Counted from the first letter of the stretch, positions 29,674 to 40,190 are shown. The stretch is DNA of 64,000 nt from Yokenella regensburgei ATCC 49455 (GCF_000735455.1 NZ_JMPS01000020.1:248001-312000); one strand, 5' to 3'. Notes: generated by a model from the sequence alone, not told the origin. Numbers and translations: made by a program.

Positions 29674-30516
29674 TTACTCAGGCACGACCCAGTTGACCAG
29701 AGTGTGCCCGGTGCCTGCCGGTACCAGGGTGCGGTGCAGCCACGGCAGGACGTTGTTCATCTGTTGTTCGAGCTTCCACGGCGGGTTGATAACAATCATC
29801 CCGGAGGCAGTCATACCGCGCTGGTCGCTGTCCGGACGTACCGCCAGCTCAATCTGCAGAATTTTACGAATACCGGTGGCTTCGAGCTCTTTCAGCATGC
29901 GCTTAATCTGCGCGCGCATCACCACCGGATACCACAGGGCGTAGGTGCCGGTCGCAAAGCGCTTGTAGCCTTCGCTGATGCCGGTGACCACGGCCTGATA
30001 GTCGGTTTTAATTTCGTACGGTGGATCGATGAGGATAAGCCCACGGCGCGACACCGGCGGCAGTTTAGCTTTCAGCTGCTGATAGCCATCGGCTTTCTGT
30101 ACGCGCGCCCGTTCGTCTTTCTGGAACTCGGAGCGCAGCAGCGGGAAGTCGCTTGGGTGCAGCTCGGTGAGCTGCAGGCTGTCCTGCTCGCGCAGCAGCT
30201 GGCGGGCGATAAGCGGAGAGCCCGGGTAGTAGCGCAGCTGGCCGCTACGGTTGAAGTGCTGCACCACGCCGATGTACGGCTCGAGCTCTGTCGGCAGGTC
30301 ATCCTGCTGCCAGACGCGGGCGATACCTTCAAGGTATTCACCGGTGCGTTCTGCATGCTCGCCGCTCAGCTGATAGCGTCCGGCGCCTGCGTGGGTGTCG
30401 AGATAGAGGAACGGTTTCTCTTTCTCTTTCAGCGCTTCGATGATCAGGCTCTGAACGGTATGTTTAAGGACGTCGGCGTGGTTGCCGGCGTGGAAGCTGT
30501 GGCGATAACTGAGCAT
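29674..30516 (-). CDS. rlmJ: 23S rRNA (adenine2030-N6)-methyltransferase RlmJ
   Basis: RlmJ methylates A2030 of 23S rRNA using SAM. The 280-residue product starts with the conserved MLSYRHSFHAGNHADVLKH and has the N6-adenine methyltransferase motif IDPPYE (D/NPPY class) and a SAM-binding FLYLDTHAGAGRY strand-loop. It matches E. coli YhiR/RlmJ in length and sequence. It is divergent from prlC. Confidence 0.95.
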   Translation of the reverse strand: MLSYRHSFHAGNHADVLKHTVQSLIIEALKEKEKPFLYLDTHAGAGRYQLSGEHAERTGEYLEGIARVWQQDDLPTELEPYIGVVQHFNRSGQLRYYPGSPLIARQLLREQDSLQLTELHPSDFPLLRSEFQKDERARVQKADGYQQLKAKLPPVSRRGLILIDPPYEIKTDYQAVVTGISEGYKRFATGTYALWYPVVMRAQIKRMLKELEATGIRKILQIELAVRPDSDQRGMTASGMIVINPPWKLEQQMNNVLPWLHRTLVPAGTGHTLVNWVVPE

Positions 30517-30603
30517 GGATTAAGGCGTTCCGGTGAACTGAATAAAAAGTGATGCCACAGTATACCGAAAAGTCGCGCTGGCCGCGAAAAGGCTTTGCCC
30601 GAC

Positions 30604-30632
30604 ATTGAAATCCTCTACACTTAACCCCATAC
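30604..30632 (+). promoter_or_regulatory. Sigma-32 heat-shock promoter of prlC
   Basis: ATTGAAA (30604-30610), a 14-base spacer and CCCCATAC (30625-30632) closely match the sigma-32 consensus CTTGAAA-N13/14-CCCCATNT. It lies 64 bases ahead of prlC, which is a known heat-shock operon (with rsmJ) in E. coli. Confidence 0.82.
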
Positions 30633-30695
30633 CAGAACGTATCTGCAAAGCGCGGGATCGCGCGCTTCATTTCTACATTTTACAGGACAGCGCTT

Positions 30696-32738
30696 ATGAC
30701 CAACCCTTTATTGACGCCTTTCGCTTTGCCGCCGTTTTCCCGCATTCTGCCTGAGTATGTCGTTCCTGCGGTGACCAAAGCGCTGGAAGATTGCCGTGCA
30801 GCGGTTGAAGGCGTGGTTGCGCACGGCGCACCGTACACCTGGGATAATCTGTGCCAGCCGCTGGCGGAAACTGACGATCGTCTCAGCCGTATTTTCTCGC
30901 CGGTGAGCCACCTTAACTCGGTGAAAAACAGTCCTGAGCTGCGTGAAGCCTATGAACAAACCCTGCCGCTGCTCTCTGAGTACAGCACCTGGGTAGGCCA
31001 GCACGAAGGGCTGTACAACGCGTATCGCGACCTGCGCGATGGCGAACACTATGCCGCACTGGATACCGCGAAGAAAAAAGCGGTGGATAACGCACTGCGC
31101 GACTTTGAGCTGTCCGGCATCGGTCTGCCGAAAGAGAAGCAGAAGCGCTACGGCGAAATCGCTGCCCGCTTGTCAGAGCTTGGCAACCAGTACAGCAACA
31201 ACGTGCTTGATGCCACCATGGGCTGGAACAAGCTGATTACCGATGAAAGCGAACTGGCCGGGATGCCGGAAAGCGCGCTGGCGGCCGCTAAGGCGCAGGC
31301 GGAAGCCAAAGAGCAGGAAGGTTATCTGCTGACGCTGGATATCCCAAGCTACCTGCCGGTGATGACCTACTGCGACAACCAGGCGCTTCGCGAAGAGATG
31401 TATCGCGCCTACAGCACCCGCGCCTCTGACCAGGGGCCGAACGCGGGCAAGTGGGACAACAGCCCGGTGATGGAAGAAATTCTCGCCCTGCGCCATGAGC
31501 TGGCTCAGCTGCTGGGCTTTGAAAGCTACGCCTTTAAATCTCTCGCCACCAAGATGGCCGAGAATCCACAGCAGGTGCTCGACTTCCTGACCGATCTGGC
31601 GAAACGCGCCCGTCCGCAGGGAGAAAAAGAGCTGGCTCAGCTGCGCGCCTACGCGAAAGCGGAGTTCGGCGTTGATGACCTGCAGCCGTGGGATATCGCT
31701 TACTACAGCGAAAAACAGAAACAGCATCTGTACAGCATCAGCGACGAGCAGCTGCGTCCGTACTTCCCGGAAAACAAAGCGGTTAACGGCCTGTTTGAAG
31801 TGGTGAAACGCATTTACGGCATCACCGCCAAAGAGCGTACCGACGTTGACGTATGGCATCCGGAAGTGCGCTTCTTCGAGCTGTATGACGAAAGCAACGA
31901 GCTGCGCGGTAGTTTCTACCTTGACCTGTACGCGCGTGAACACAAACGCGGCGGGGCGTGGATGGACGACTGCGTGGGCCAGATGCGTAAAGCCAACGGC
32001 ACGCTGCAAAAACCGGTGGCCTACCTGACCTGTAACTTCAACCGCCCGGTGAACGGCAAACCGGCGCTGTTTACTCACGACGAAGTGATCACCCTGTTCC
32101 ATGAGTTCGGCCACGGTCTGCACCACATGCTGACCCGCATCGATACCGCCGGGGTTTCCGGCATCAGCGGAGTGCCGTGGGATGCGGTCGAACTGCCGAG
32201 CCAGTTTATGGAAAACTGGTGCTGGGAGCCGGAAGCGCTGGCGTTTATCTCCGGCCACTTCGAAACCGGCGAGCCGCTGCCGAAAGAGCTGCTGGATAAA
32301 ATGCTGGCGGCGAAAAACTACCAGGCGGCGCTGTTCATCCTGCGCCAGCTGGAGTTTGGTCTGTTCGACTTCCGTCTGCATGCCGAATTCAACCCGCAGC
32401 AGGGGGCGAAAATCCTCGAGACGCTGGCCGAAATCAAGAAACAGGTTGCCGTGGTGCCGGGGCCGTCGTGGGGCCGTTTCCCACATGCCTTCAGTCACAT
32501 CTTTGCCGGTGGCTACGCCGCGGGCTACTACAGCTATCTGTGGGCCGACGTGCTGGCGGCGGATGCGTTCTCCCGCTTCGAAGAAGAGGGCATCTTCAAC
32601 CGCGAAACCGGCCTGTCGTTCCTCGACAACATCCTGTCACGCGGCGGCTCTGAAGAGCCGATGACGCTGTTCAAACGCTTCCGTGGCCGCGAACCGCAGC
32701 TCGACGCGATGCTTGAGCATTACGGCATCAAAGGTTAA
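30696..32738 (+). CDS. prlC: Oligopeptidase A
   Basis: PrlC (OpdA) is a cytoplasmic M3 zinc metallopeptidase that degrades short peptides, including cleaved signal peptides and peptides released by ATP-dependent proteases. The 680-residue product carries the zinc motif HEFGHGLHH in [13 protein letters not shown] and the downstream Glu ligand in FMENWCWEP. Length matches E. coli. The rsmJ start lies 8 bases after its stop, so the two are one transcript. Confidence 0.97.
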   Translation: MTNPLLTPFALPPFSRILPEYVVPAVTKALEDCRAAVEGVVAHGAPYTWDNLCQPLAETDDRLSRIFSPVSHLNSVKNSPELREAYEQTLPLLSEYSTWVGQHEGLYNAYRDLRDGEHYAALDTAKKKAVDNALRDFELSGIGLPKEKQKRYGEIAARLSELGNQYSNNVLDATMGWNKLITDESELAGMPESALAAAKAQAEAKEQEGYLLTLDIPSYLPVMTYCDNQALREEMYRAYSTRASDQGPNAGKWDNSPVMEEILALRHELAQLLGFESYAFKSLATKMAENPQQVLDFLTDLAKRARPQGEKELAQLRAYAKAEFGVDDLQPWDIAYYSEKQKQHLYSISDEQLRPYFPENKAVNGLFEVVKRIYGITAKERTDVDVWHPEVRFFELYDESNELRGSFYLDLYAREHKRGGAWMDDCVGQMRKANGTLQKPVAYLTCNFNRPVNGKPALFTHDEVITLFHEFGHGLHHMLTRIDTAGVSGISGVPWDAVELPSQFMENWCWEPEALAFISGHFETGEPLPKELLDKMLAAKNYQAALFILRQLEFGLFDFRLHAEFNPQQGAKILETLAEIKKQVAVVPGPSWGRFPHAFSHIFAGGYAAGYYSYLWADVLAADAFSRFEEEGIFNRETGLSFLDNILSRGGSEEPMTLFKRFRGREPQLDAMLEHYGIKG

Positions 32739-32745
32739 GCGTGAC

Positions 32746-33501
32746 GTGAAGATCTGCTTAATTGATGAAACAGGCGCCGGAGACGGCGCCTTATCTGTTC
32801 TTGCGGCCCGTTGGGGTCTGGAACACGATGCCGATAACCTGATGGCGCTGGTGTTAACGTCCGAACATCTCGAACTACGCAAGCTTGACGAGCCTAAGCT
32901 CGGTGGTATTTACGTCGATTTTGTTGGCGGCGCGATGGCGCACCGGCGCAAGTTTGGCGGTGGGCGAGGCGAAGCGGTCGCGAAAGCGGTGGGCGTGAAA
33001 GGTGATTACCTGCCGGAGGTGGTGGATGCTACCGCAGGCCTCGGGCGCGATGCGTTCGTGCTGGCGTCCGTCGGGTGCCGCGTGCGGATGCTGGAGCGTA
33101 ACCCGGTGGTGGCGGCGCTGCTCGACGATGGCCTGGCGCGCGGCTACGCCGATCCGGAGATTGGCGGCTGGCTGCAGGAGCGCCTGCAGCTGATCCACGC
33201 CTCCAGCCTGACGGCGCTGACCGATATTAACCCGCGCCCGCAGGTGGTGTATCTCGACCCGATGTTCCCGCATAAACAGAAAAGCGCGCTGGTGAAAAAA
33301 GAGATGCGGGTGTTTCAGTCGCTGGTGGGGCCGGATCTCGACGCCGATGGTCTGCTGGCGCCGGCACGGCAGTTGGCCATCAAACGGGTGGTGGTAAAAC
33401 GTCCTGACTATGCGCCGCCGCTGGCGGACGTGGCAACAACCAATGCGGTGACCACCAAAGGCCACCGGTTTGATATTTATGCGGGGAGCGGCGCGGACTG
33501 A
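32746..33501 (+). CDS. rsmJ: 16S rRNA (guanine1516-N2)-methyltransferase RsmJ
   Basis: RsmJ methylates G1516 of 16S rRNA with SAM. The 251-residue product has the SAM-binding segment [17 protein letters not shown] and the catalytic-loop motif [19 protein letters not shown]. The start is a GTG at 32746, chosen because VKICLIDE aligns with the E. coli start (MKICLIDE). The in-frame ORF extends upstream only by overlapping prlC. It is co-transcribed with prlC. Confidence 0.94.
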   Translation: MKICLIDETGAGDGALSVLAARWGLEHDADNLMALVLTSEHLELRKLDEPKLGGIYVDFVGGAMAHRRKFGGGRGEAVAKAVGVKGDYLPEVVDATAGLGRDAFVLASVGCRVRMLERNPVVAALLDDGLARGYADPEIGGWLQERLQLIHASSLTALTDINPRPQVVYLDPMFPHKQKSALVKKEMRVFQSLVGPDLDADGLLAPARQLAIKRVVVKRPDYAPPLADVATTNAVTTKGHRFDIYAGSGAD

Positions 33502-33526
33502 CCCCGTCGCCCTTCACATTAACTCA

Positions 33527-33551
33527 ACCCTCTCCCCGTCGGGAAGAGGGT
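33527..33551. repeat. CCCTCTCCCC inverted repeat between rsmJ and dtpB
   Basis: ACCCTCTCCCC (33527-33537), loop GTC and GGGAAGAGGGT (33541-33551) form an 11-bp stem with one mismatch. It belongs to the same family as the stems at 2004, 40158 and 50068 and lies between convergent genes. Confidence 0.6.
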
Positions 33552-33562
33552 ACTGACTACGC

Positions 33563-35035
33563 TTACGCCTGTTCTGACGGCGTATTAATCATCTTGTTCA
33601 GCCACGGCACCAGGATGGCCATCACCACGGTCACCGCCAGCGTCACCAGACCAATTTTACTGAACACGTTGGTATAGATTGGCAGCGTCTGCAGCGGATC
33701 GGTAATGTTCTCCGGCACGGCGGTAAAGGTCGCAACATAGCCCCCCAGCAGGAAGGCGGCGGCCTGCGTCAGGAACCACATCCCCAGAATAAAGCCCATC
33801 AGACGTTGCGGTACCAGGGCGGCGACCATCGCCAGCCCCAGGGCGCTAATCAGCAGCTCACCCAGGCTCTGGAACAGATACACCAGCACGATAAACCACG
33901 GTGAGGTTAACCCCTGCGGATCGGCAAACCACAGGCCAGCCGCGGCGGCGGTGAGGAAGCCGAGCGAGCAGAGGAACATGCCGAGGGTGAATTTCATCGG
34001 CATGGTCAGGTCTTTGCCACGGCTCCCGAGGCGGGTGTAGATAGCGGCAAGCACCGGGCTCGCGACCACCACCCAGAACGGGTTCAGCGCCTGGAAGCTC
34101 ACCGGGTTGATGGCAAAGCCGAGGATCTCATGGTGTACGTTGTTAATCGCAAAGAAGTTCAGCGACGTTGGCATCTGCGCATACAGGATGTAAAACAGCA
34201 CCGCTTCAATCATCAGAATGAAGGCGACGATCATCTTGTTGCGGCCGGTTTTGTCGAGGCGGAACGCTTCACGGAAGAAGAAAATCGTCACCACGATGGA
34301 GAGGAATATCAGCACCATGTTGGCGACTTTGACGTTGTGCATCAGCCAGGCGCAGACATACACCATCACGACCGTACCGACCAGCACCAGCAGCAGGTTT
34401 TTCATTTTCAGCGGCTGGTGGTCCGGTTCGGAGCCAATCTCTTTCACCATCCCACGGCAGGCGAAGTACACCAGCAGCGCGACAATCAGCCCGGCGCCGC
34501 ACAGGTTGTAGGTCACCGTATAGCCATACTTATCGGCAATCACCGGTGCCAGCGACAGCGACAGCAGCGAGCCGATGTTGATAGACATGTAGAACAGGGT
34601 GAAGGCGCCGTCGAGACGGGCGTCCTTCGGCGGATAACATTTGGAGAGCAGGCTCGCCGGGTTGGCCTTGAACAGCCCATTACCGACCGCGATAGTACCG
34701 AGAGCGATAAAAATCAGGTCAGGCTTCATCAGCGACATACCGGTCATGAAATAACCGATGGCGAGCACGATAGCCCCAAGCACCAGCGTGCGTTTGGTGC
34801 CCAGCAGGTGGTCACCCACGTAGCCACCGATAGAGATGAGGCCATACACCAGTGCGGCGAAGGCGCCGAAGGTGATAAATGCCTGCTCCTGCGAAAAGCC
34901 TAATTGCTTAACGAAGAAGACCGCCAGGATCCCTTGTACGCCGTAGTAGCCAAACCGTTCCCATAGCTCGACAAAGAAGATCATAAAGAACGGACGTGGC
35001 TGCTGCATTAATCCCATGGAGGGAGCTTTGTTCAT
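33563..35035 (-). CDS. dtpB: Dipeptide/tripeptide:H+ symporter DtpB
   Basis: DtpB is an inner-membrane proton-coupled oligopeptide transporter (POT/PTR family) with a preference for di- and tripeptides. The 490-residue protein has about 14 hydrophobic segments. The family ExxERFxYYG motif is present in [16 protein letters not shown], and the PTR signature region [16 protein letters not shown] is present. It matches E. coli YhiP/DtpB over its length. A leader of about 255 bases separates it from uspA. Confidence 0.96.
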   Translation of the reverse strand: MNKAPSMGLMQQPRPFFMIFFVELWERFGYYGVQGILAVFFVKQLGFSQEQAFITFGAFAALVYGLISIGGYVGDHLLGTKRTLVLGAIVLAIGYFMTGMSLMKPDLIFIALGTIAVGNGLFKANPASLLSKCYPPKDARLDGAFTLFYMSINIGSLLSLSLAPVIADKYGYTVTYNLCGAGLIVALLVYFACRGMVKEIGSEPDHQPLKMKNLLLVLVGTVVMVYVCAWLMHNVKVANMVLIFLSIVVTIFFFREAFRLDKTGRNKMIVAFILMIEAVLFYILYAQMPTSLNFFAINNVHHEILGFAINPVSFQALNPFWVVVASPVLAAIYTRLGSRGKDLTMPMKFTLGMFLCSLGFLTAAAAGLWFADPQGLTSPWFIVLVYLFQSLGELLISALGLAMVAALVPQRLMGFILGMWFLTQAAAFLLGGYVATFTAVPENITDPLQTLPIYTNVFSKIGLVTLAVTVVMAILVPWLNKMINTPSEQA

Positions 35036-35236
35036 GTTCTATCGTCCTTATTAACCAACCCAAAAAAAGTATGTACGTGCGAATAAAAATTCGCGAAGTT
35101 TATGCACATTGAAACACAATGCTGTTATATATCGCGAGCGTAGGGTATTCGATTGGCTGAAAAGGAAACAATCGGCGGATCACACTACTAATCTTTTGTT
35201 CATCAAAAGATTGTATAAATTATTGTGGGATTCAGA

Positions 35237-35264
35237 AAAGAAAAACGCCCGCATAAGCGGGCGT
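35237..35264 (-). terminator. Intrinsic terminator of uspA
   Basis: On the minus strand ACGCCCGC, loop TTAT and GCGGGCGT are followed by TTTTTC, starting 26 bases after the uspA stop. Confidence 0.85.
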
Positions 35265-35290
35265 CTGGTGTGCTGGAAGGAGTACGAGCG

Positions 35291-35728
35291 TTACTCGTCT
35301 TCTTCGTCACGCAGCGGAACGATCAGCATGTCAACGTGGACGGTGTTGATGAGCTGGCGCGCGGAAGACATCAGCTTGCTCCAGAAGTCCTGATGGTGAC
35401 CACATACCACCAGATCCATGTCGTATTTCTTAATGGCATCAACCAGCACCTGGCCGAGATCGCCGCTACCGCTCAGGGTTTCCGTAATCGGATAACCGGC
35501 GTTGGTAGACAGTTCGCTCAGCGCGTGGTGAGTTTCTTCAGAAATGCGTTTCTGCATGTCGCCAAGATTAACGTCAATCAGGCCAGTGTAGAGATCGGAG
35601 TAATTAACATCTACATGAATCAGGGACACTTTCGCATTATAGGGACGAGCCATCGAAACGGCTTTATCAACCAGCACCTTGCTTTCCGGTGACAGGTCTA
35701 CCGCGATAAGAATATGTTTGTAAGCCAT
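35291..35728 (-). CDS. uspA: Universal stress protein UspA
   Basis: UspA is a small cytoplasmic protein that accumulates during growth arrest and many stresses. The 145-residue product has the Usp fold, beginning [19 protein letters not shown] and ending [15 protein letters not shown]. It belongs to the non-ATP-binding UspA subgroup, lacking the G-2x-G-9x-G(S/T) loop. It aligns nearly completely with E. coli UspA and is divergent from uspB. Confidence 0.97.
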   Translation of the reverse strand: MAYKHILIAVDLSPESKVLVDKAVSMARPYNAKVSLIHVDVNYSDLYTGLIDVNLGDMQKRISEETHHALSELSTNAGYPITETLSGSGDLGQVLVDAIKKYDMDLVVCGHHQDFWSKLMSSARQLINTVHVDMLIVPLRDEEDE

Positions 35729-36047
35729 AGTGTTACTCCTTCCTTAAGTTTGTTAATGACCAAGTGTAGTTGTTACCCAACCTTAAAACGACCAACAAGT
35801 TACGTCAATGTGACCTGTTCACGATTTCTTCACCCTTAAGTGAAACAAATTTTTCCGTTCTCTGTATTGATAACGATTAACCTTGTGGCAAAAAATTTAA
35901 CGGATCTCCTACACTATTAAATGAGGCGAACGGCGGAAAAATTGTGATACCGATCGGCTTTTGTCATTTTTTTGCACTGAACTGAGTTGGGTATTGGGTG
36001 CGATAGTCCTGGAGCGCGTGCTCCGGGTAGGTCGCCGGGGAGGATGT
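35729..36047. other. uspA/uspB divergent control region
   Basis: The 319 bases between uspA and uspB hold no gene. The uspB side has CTACACT at 35909-35915, which fits the sigma-S -10 pattern (C at -13, then TACACT), about 130 bases before uspB. The uspA side is AT-rich with its promoter expected within about 100 bases of the start. Nothing else is seen. Confidence 0.5.
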
Positions 36048-36383
36048 ATGATCAGCACTGTTGCGCTGTTTTGGGCCCTGTGTATTGTGTGTGTAGTGAA
36101 TATGGCGCGATATTTTTCGTCTTTACGCGCGCTGTTAGTGGTTCTGCGTGGTTGCGACCCTTTGCTCTATCAGTATGTGGATGGTGGGGGCTTTTTTACC
36201 TCCCATGGACAGCCCAGCAAGCAGATGCGTCTGGTGTGGTACATCTATGCCCAGCGTTATCGCGATCATCATGATGATGAATTTATTCGCCGCTGCGAGC
36301 GTTTACGCCGCCAGTTCATTTTGACCAGCGCGCTGTGTGGCCTGGTAGTGGTGAGTCTGCTGGGGTTAGTGATATGGCACTAA
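36048..36383 (+). CDS. uspB: Universal stress protein B
   Basis: UspB is an inner-membrane protein induced by sigma-S in stationary phase and linked to ethanol tolerance in E. coli. The 111-residue product has two membrane segments, one at each end ([18 protein letters not shown] and [17 protein letters not shown]), with a hydrophilic middle containing HHDDEF. ATG 36048 matches the E. coli start; GGAGG lies 4-8 bases upstream. A strong hairpin follows. Confidence 0.95.
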   Translation: MISTVALFWALCIVCVVNMARYFSSLRALLVVLRGCDPLLYQYVDGGGFFTSHGQPSKQMRLVWYIYAQRYRDHHDDEFIRRCERLRRQFILTSALCGLVVVSLLGLVIWH

Positions 36384-36420
36384 AAAAAAGGCGGGTCAGT
36401 TTCCTGGCCCGCCTTTTCTT
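36384..36420. terminator. Bidirectional terminator between uspB and pitA
   Basis: AAAAAAAGGCGGGTCAG, loop and CTGGCCCGCCTTTTC form a stem flanked by A- and T-runs between two convergent genes. Confidence 0.85.
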
Positions 36421-36431
36421 CATTTCTTCGC

Positions 36432-37931
36432 TTAGATAATCTTCAACGCAATCCAGTACAGACCGCCCGACAGAATAATCGAGGCCGGCAGGGTGAACAC
36501 CCACGCCATCAGAATGTTGGTCACCGTTTTACGCTGCAGACCGCCACCGTCGACGATCATCGTCCCCGCCACGGAGGAGGAGAGGACGTGAGTGGTGGAT
36601 ACCGGCATCCCGGTATAGCTGGCAAGACCGATAGACACCGCAGCCGTCATCTGAGCAGACATGCCCTGAGCGTAGGTCATGCCTTTCTTACCAATCTTCT
36701 CACCGATAGTGGTCGCGACGCGGCGCCAGCCGATCATCGTACCAATACCCAGCGCTAACGCCACCGCCATGATAATCCAGACCGGTGCGTACTCGATGGT
36801 GTTCAGCATATCGGTTTTCAGCTTCTTCAGCAGACGCTGATCGTCAGAGCTCACTTCCGGCAGCTTCGCCACTTTATCGGTGGTATCGGAGATGCACAGC
36901 ATGATGCGGCGCAGCTGACCGCGCTGCTCAACGGAGAGCTTGTCGTAGCTTTCGATATTCGCCAGCATACCTTTCGCGCGGTTCAGCGCGTTGATGGTAT
37001 TCGCCGGGTGGCAGTGGAACTCAGCCGGTTGCGTCGCGCCAGCTTCTGGCGTTGGGAGCAGCTGATCAACACCACCGATAGCTTTTTTCAAAAGCTCCGG
37101 GCGCTGTTCGAAGTACTGTTCGACGTTATTGACCGCGTCACGGGTACGGGTGATTTCGTAGCCGGAAGCGTTCATGTTAACCACGAACCCTGCCGGAGCG
37201 ACACCAATCAATACCAGCATCACCAGGCCAATGCCTTTCTGACCGTCGTTTGCGCCGTGGGAGAATGCCACGCCGATAGCCGACAGGATCAGAGCAATCC
37301 GGGTCCAGAATGGCGGCTTTTTCTTTCCGTCTTTCTTCTCACGTTCTGCAGGCGTCAGGTGGATACGAGCACGTTTTTTCGTACCGTTCCAGTAGCGACG
37401 CAGCAGGAAGATCAGTCCACCTGCAAACACCAGGCCGACAATCGGAGATAAAATCAGGGAGCCGAAGATATTGATGACTTTTGGAATGTTCAGCGCATCC
37501 ACCACGGAGGTACCGGTCATCATCGCGTTGGTTAAACCAATACCGATGATAGCGCCGATAAGCGTGTGGGAGCTTGACGCCGGCAGGCCGAAATACCAGG
37601 TTCCGAGGTTCCAGATAATCGCCGCCAGCAGCATGGAGAACACCATGGCCAGACCATGAGCAGAGCCCATGTTCAACAGGAGATCGGTCGGCAGCATATG
37701 CACAATCGCATAAGCCACGCTTAATCCACCCAGCAGTACACCAAAGAAGTTAAAAATCGCAGCCATCGCAACCGCAACCTGCGATCGCATTGCGCGAGTA
37801 TAAATCACCGTCGCCACTGCGTTTGCGGTGTCGTGGAAGCCGTTAATGGCTTCGTAGAACAATACAAAACCCAGTGCAAGCAACAGTAAAAGCCCGGTAT
37901 GAAGATCCAGGCCAGCAAACAAATGTAGCAT
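36432..37931 (-). CDS. pitA: Low-affinity inorganic phosphate transporter PitA
   Basis: PitA transports metal-phosphate complexes with protons and is also a route for Zn2+ uptake in E. coli. The 499-residue inner-membrane protein shows the duplicated PHO4 signature, [18 protein letters not shown] near the N-terminus and [14 protein letters not shown] in the middle, with about 10 TM helices. The long cytoplasmic loop is charged. Length and sequence match E. coli PitA. Confidence 0.97.
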   Translation of the reverse strand: MLHLFAGLDLHTGLLLLLALGFVLFYEAINGFHDTANAVATVIYTRAMRSQVAVAMAAIFNFFGVLLGGLSVAYAIVHMLPTDLLLNMGSAHGLAMVFSMLLAAIIWNLGTWYFGLPASSSHTLIGAIIGIGLTNAMMTGTSVVDALNIPKVINIFGSLILSPIVGLVFAGGLIFLLRRYWNGTKKRARIHLTPAEREKKDGKKKPPFWTRIALILSAIGVAFSHGANDGQKGIGLVMLVLIGVAPAGFVVNMNASGYEITRTRDAVNNVEQYFEQRPELLKKAIGGVDQLLPTPEAGATQPAEFHCHPANTINALNRAKGMLANIESYDKLSVEQRGQLRRIMLCISDTTDKVAKLPEVSSDDQRLLKKLKTDMLNTIEYAPVWIIMAVALALGIGTMIGWRRVATTIGEKIGKKGMTYAQGMSAQMTAAVSIGLASYTGMPVSTTHVLSSSVAGTMIVDGGGLQRKTVTNILMAWVFTLPASIILSGGLYWIALKII

Positions 37932-38160
37932 AGACGTTACGCCATCTTGGGGACATGAACGCGCCGCATTATCAGGGACATTAGCGGCATGGGCAAAGTG
38001 AAATATAGACTTTTTTTGATTTCCTTTCAGTTTCGGAAAATGCCCTCCAGGAATTATCCTATAAATTTCAATATACTACTTGTTAATGCGAGTTTTTACG
38101 CTGGTGCGACCAGCGCATAATCTTTACAATTCCCGACATTCAAAACGTGAGGATTGTTGT

Positions 38161-39345
38161 GTGGAAAGGTTTGATGCCATTGTCGTAGGCGCCGGAGCGG
38201 CGGGGATGTTTTGCGCAGCACAGGCCGGGCAGGCCGGTCGCCGCGTGCTGTTGCTGGATAATGGTAAGAAGCCAGGCCGCAAGATTTTGATGTCTGGCGG
38301 CGGTCGCTGCAACTTCACCAATATGTACGTCGAACCGGCGGCATATCTCAGCCAGAATCCCCATTTTTGTAAATCGGCGCTGGCGCGCTACACCCAGTGG
38401 GACTTTATCGACCTGGTGGGCAAATACGGTATCGCATGGCATGAGAAGACCCTCGGCCAGCTGTTTTGCGATGATTCCGCCGAACAGATTGTGGCGATGC
38501 TGGTCTCTGAGTGTGAGAAAGGCAACGTGACCACCCGCCTGCGCACCGAGATCCTGAGCGTTGAGCGCGACGACGAGGGCTTTACGCTGCAGCTGAATGG
38601 CGAAACGGTGGCGGCAACGTCGCTGGTGATTGCCAGCGGCGGTCTGTCGATGCCGGGGCTTGGTGCATCGCCGTTCGGTTATAAGGTGGCGGAGCAGTTC
38701 GGCCTGAAGGTGCTGCCAACGCGCGCGGGCCTCGTACCCTTCACCCTGCATAAACCGCTCCTCGAGCAGCTGCAGGTGCTCTCCGGCGTGTCGGTGCCAT
38801 CGGTTATTACCGCCGAAGACGGTACGGTGTTCCGCGAAAATCTGCTCTTTACCCACCGTGGGCTGTCCGGTCCGGCGGTGCTGCAAATTTCCAGCTACTG
38901 GCAGTCCGGTGAGTTTGTCAGCATCAACCTGCTGCCGGAATGCAGTCTTGATGAATTCCTCAACGAGCAGCGCGCCGCGCACCCGAATCAAAGCCTGAAA
39001 AATACGCTGGCGATGCAGCTGCCGAAACGGCTGGTGGAGTGCCTGCAGCAGCTCGGGCAGATCCCGGACGTGACGCTGAAACAGCTCAATCTGCGCGACC
39101 AGCAGCAGCTGGTAGAAACGCTGGCCGCCTGGCGCGTGCAGCCGAACGGTACCGAAGGCTATCGCACCGCCGAGGTCACCTTAGGCGGTGTCGACACTCA
39201 TGAACTCTCTTCCCGGACGATGGAAGCGAAGAAGGTACCGGGCCTGTACTTCATCGGCGAAGTGATGGACGTCACCGGCTGGCTGGGGGGTTATAACTTC
39301 CAGTGGGCCTGGGCTTCCGCCTGGGCGTGCGCGCAGGCACTGTAA
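38161..39345 (+). CDS. yhiN: HI0933-family flavoprotein YhiN
   Basis: The 394-residue predicted FAD-binding oxidoreductase belongs to the BaiN/HI0933-like family; its reaction is unknown. The dinucleotide-binding motif is VVGAGAAGMFCAAQAG, followed by RKILMSGGGRCNFTN; the C-terminal FAD motif is GLYFIGEVMDVTGWLGGYN. The start is GTG 38161, with GTGAGGA 7 bases upstream; VERFDAI aligns with MERFDAI of E. coli. The upstream in-frame extension lacks support. Confidence 0.94.
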   Translation: MERFDAIVVGAGAAGMFCAAQAGQAGRRVLLLDNGKKPGRKILMSGGGRCNFTNMYVEPAAYLSQNPHFCKSALARYTQWDFIDLVGKYGIAWHEKTLGQLFCDDSAEQIVAMLVSECEKGNVTTRLRTEILSVERDDEGFTLQLNGETVAATSLVIASGGLSMPGLGASPFGYKVAEQFGLKVLPTRAGLVPFTLHKPLLEQLQVLSGVSVPSVITAEDGTVFRENLLFTHRGLSGPAVLQISSYWQSGEFVSINLLPECSLDEFLNEQRAAHPNQSLKNTLAMQLPKRLVECLQQLGQIPDVTLKQLNLRDQQQLVETLAAWRVQPNGTEGYRTAEVTLGGVDTHELSSRTMEAKKVPGLYFIGEVMDVTGWLGGYNFQWAWASAWACAQAL

Positions 39346-39457
39346 TAAAAGTTAATGTCATTTTTGCGAGGCGGATTCCGGGAAAGTGGTTTGCCGCCTC
39401 TTGTTGCTCCTCATGAATCGCCGTATCTTCTTGCCACGCCTGCAAAATCAGGCGTCG

Positions 39458-39630
39458 GGATTGACCTCCTGGTATAGTTACAGGCGACATGGGGTACTAT
39501 GTCGTGCGCACGGTCACACCTCTATGGCAGGCCGGGCGGGGGCGTCGTAAGACGCGCCGGTTTCCTGTAACGCCGGTAAGGTCAACCTCGTCTGGTTCTG
39601 CCACCCGCGAGATTGACCTCTCCGGTGGCA
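39458..39630 (+). ncRNA. Structured region resembling a P4-type (C4/CI-like) antisense RNA immunity unit
   Basis: Two copies of ATTGACCTC (39460-39468 and 39612-39620) flank a complementary AGGTCAA (39579-39585). This is the seqA-seqB-seqC arrangement of the phage P4 CI RNA region. Between them are strong hairpins: CGACAT...ATGTCG, GCGTC-GTAA-GACGC and CCGG...CCGG. A 10-bp stem TTCTGCCACC / GGTGGCAGAA presents the second copy in its loop. The layout is seen directly; the P4/C4 identity is inference and was not tested against a covariance model. It lies upstream of the 153-residue orphan gene, away from any phage gene. Confidence 0.4.
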
Positions 39631-39638
39631 GAAATTAA
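39489..39638 (+). CDS. Possible 49-residue leader peptide (eta-like position)
   Basis: An ATG-initiated frame of 49 codons (MGYYVVRTVTPLW..., very basic: GRGRRKTRR) overlaps the structured RNA and ends 24 bases before the next gene. In P4 a short translated frame (eta) occupies this place and its translation is what the immunity RNA controls. No good ribosome-binding site is seen, so expression is uncertain. Confidence 0.25.
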   Translation: MGYYVVRTVTPLWQAGRGRRKTRRFPVTPVRSTSSGSATREIDLSGGRN

Positions 39639-39662
39639 CACTGCTTACAGGAGGCTGCCATC

Positions 39663-40124
39663 ATGGCGACAACCCCAACCTTTGATCACACCTTATTGAC
39701 CGCGCCCTTTTCTTACCGCACCGATTTCACCGAGCTGGCAGACTGCTGCGAACGTTTCGCGTCTACGCTGGTGGAGTGCGATGACCCTGCTGAAAAACTG
39801 GCGCTGTACGGGCGGCTTTCCGCCTGCCTTGCGCTGTTGCAGCCCACGCTTAATGAGCCGGTGCCCCCGCATCTGGTGGCGCAGCTCACGGCAGATGATT
39901 TACCTGCCCGTTTACCTGCGTTTGCGCCGGAAAGCGATGAACTTGGTGCGTATTGCCAGTCATTAACCCGGCTGTTGGTGAGCCAGGTATTACCGCCGGA
40001 AATGGCGAGAGTGCTGGAAGGATTATTGTGCAGTCTGGTGGTTTTTTATGCCGAGAAGCTCAATGCACCACGCTGGCTGCATACCGCGCAGGGGCGGGTG
40101 CTGATTGACGACCTGATTCACTGA
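39663..40124 (+). CDS. Uncharacterised 153-residue acidic protein
   Basis: I do not recognise this protein. It is acidic and Leu/Ala-rich, predicted all-helical and soluble, with four Cys residues (DCCERF, VECDD, GLLCSL among them) and no membrane segment. ACAGGAGG lies 7 bases upstream of ATG, an unusually strong ribosome-binding site. The first residues, MATTPT, recall from memory the start of phage-derived Icd-like proteins that also follow C4-type RNA leaders, but the rest does not look like Icd. It could be a host gene that captured a phage leader, or part of a satellite remnant. Confidence 0.7.
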   Translation: MATTPTFDHTLLTAPFSYRTDFTELADCCERFASTLVECDDPAEKLALYGRLSACLALLQPTLNEPVPPHLVAQLTADDLPARLPAFAPESDELGAYCQSLTRLLVSQVLPPEMARVLEGLLCSLVVFYAEKLNAPRWLHTAQGRVLIDDLIH

Positions 40125-40157
40125 TACTGCGGGACCGCAGGCTCCCCCTCACCCCAG

Positions 40158-40179
40158 CCCTCTCCCTCAAGGGAGAGGG
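40158..40179. repeat. CCCTCTCCC inverted repeat, likely bidirectional terminator
   Basis: CCCTCTCCC, loop TCAA and GGGAGAGGG form a perfect 9-bp stem inside a longer C-rich/G-rich context, between the convergent orphan gene and glycine-zipper gene. It is the third member of the family also at 2004, 33527 and 50068. Confidence 0.65.
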
Positions 40180-40190
40180 GGTGTGTAGCC

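Noticed and set aside
31173-32498. 441-codon open frame antisense to prlC
   Set aside because: Shadow of prlC produced by its codon use.
30696-32738. PrlC as thimet oligopeptidase or Dcp
   Set aside because: Same M3 family, but start, length and the neighbour rsmJ fix it as oligopeptidase A.
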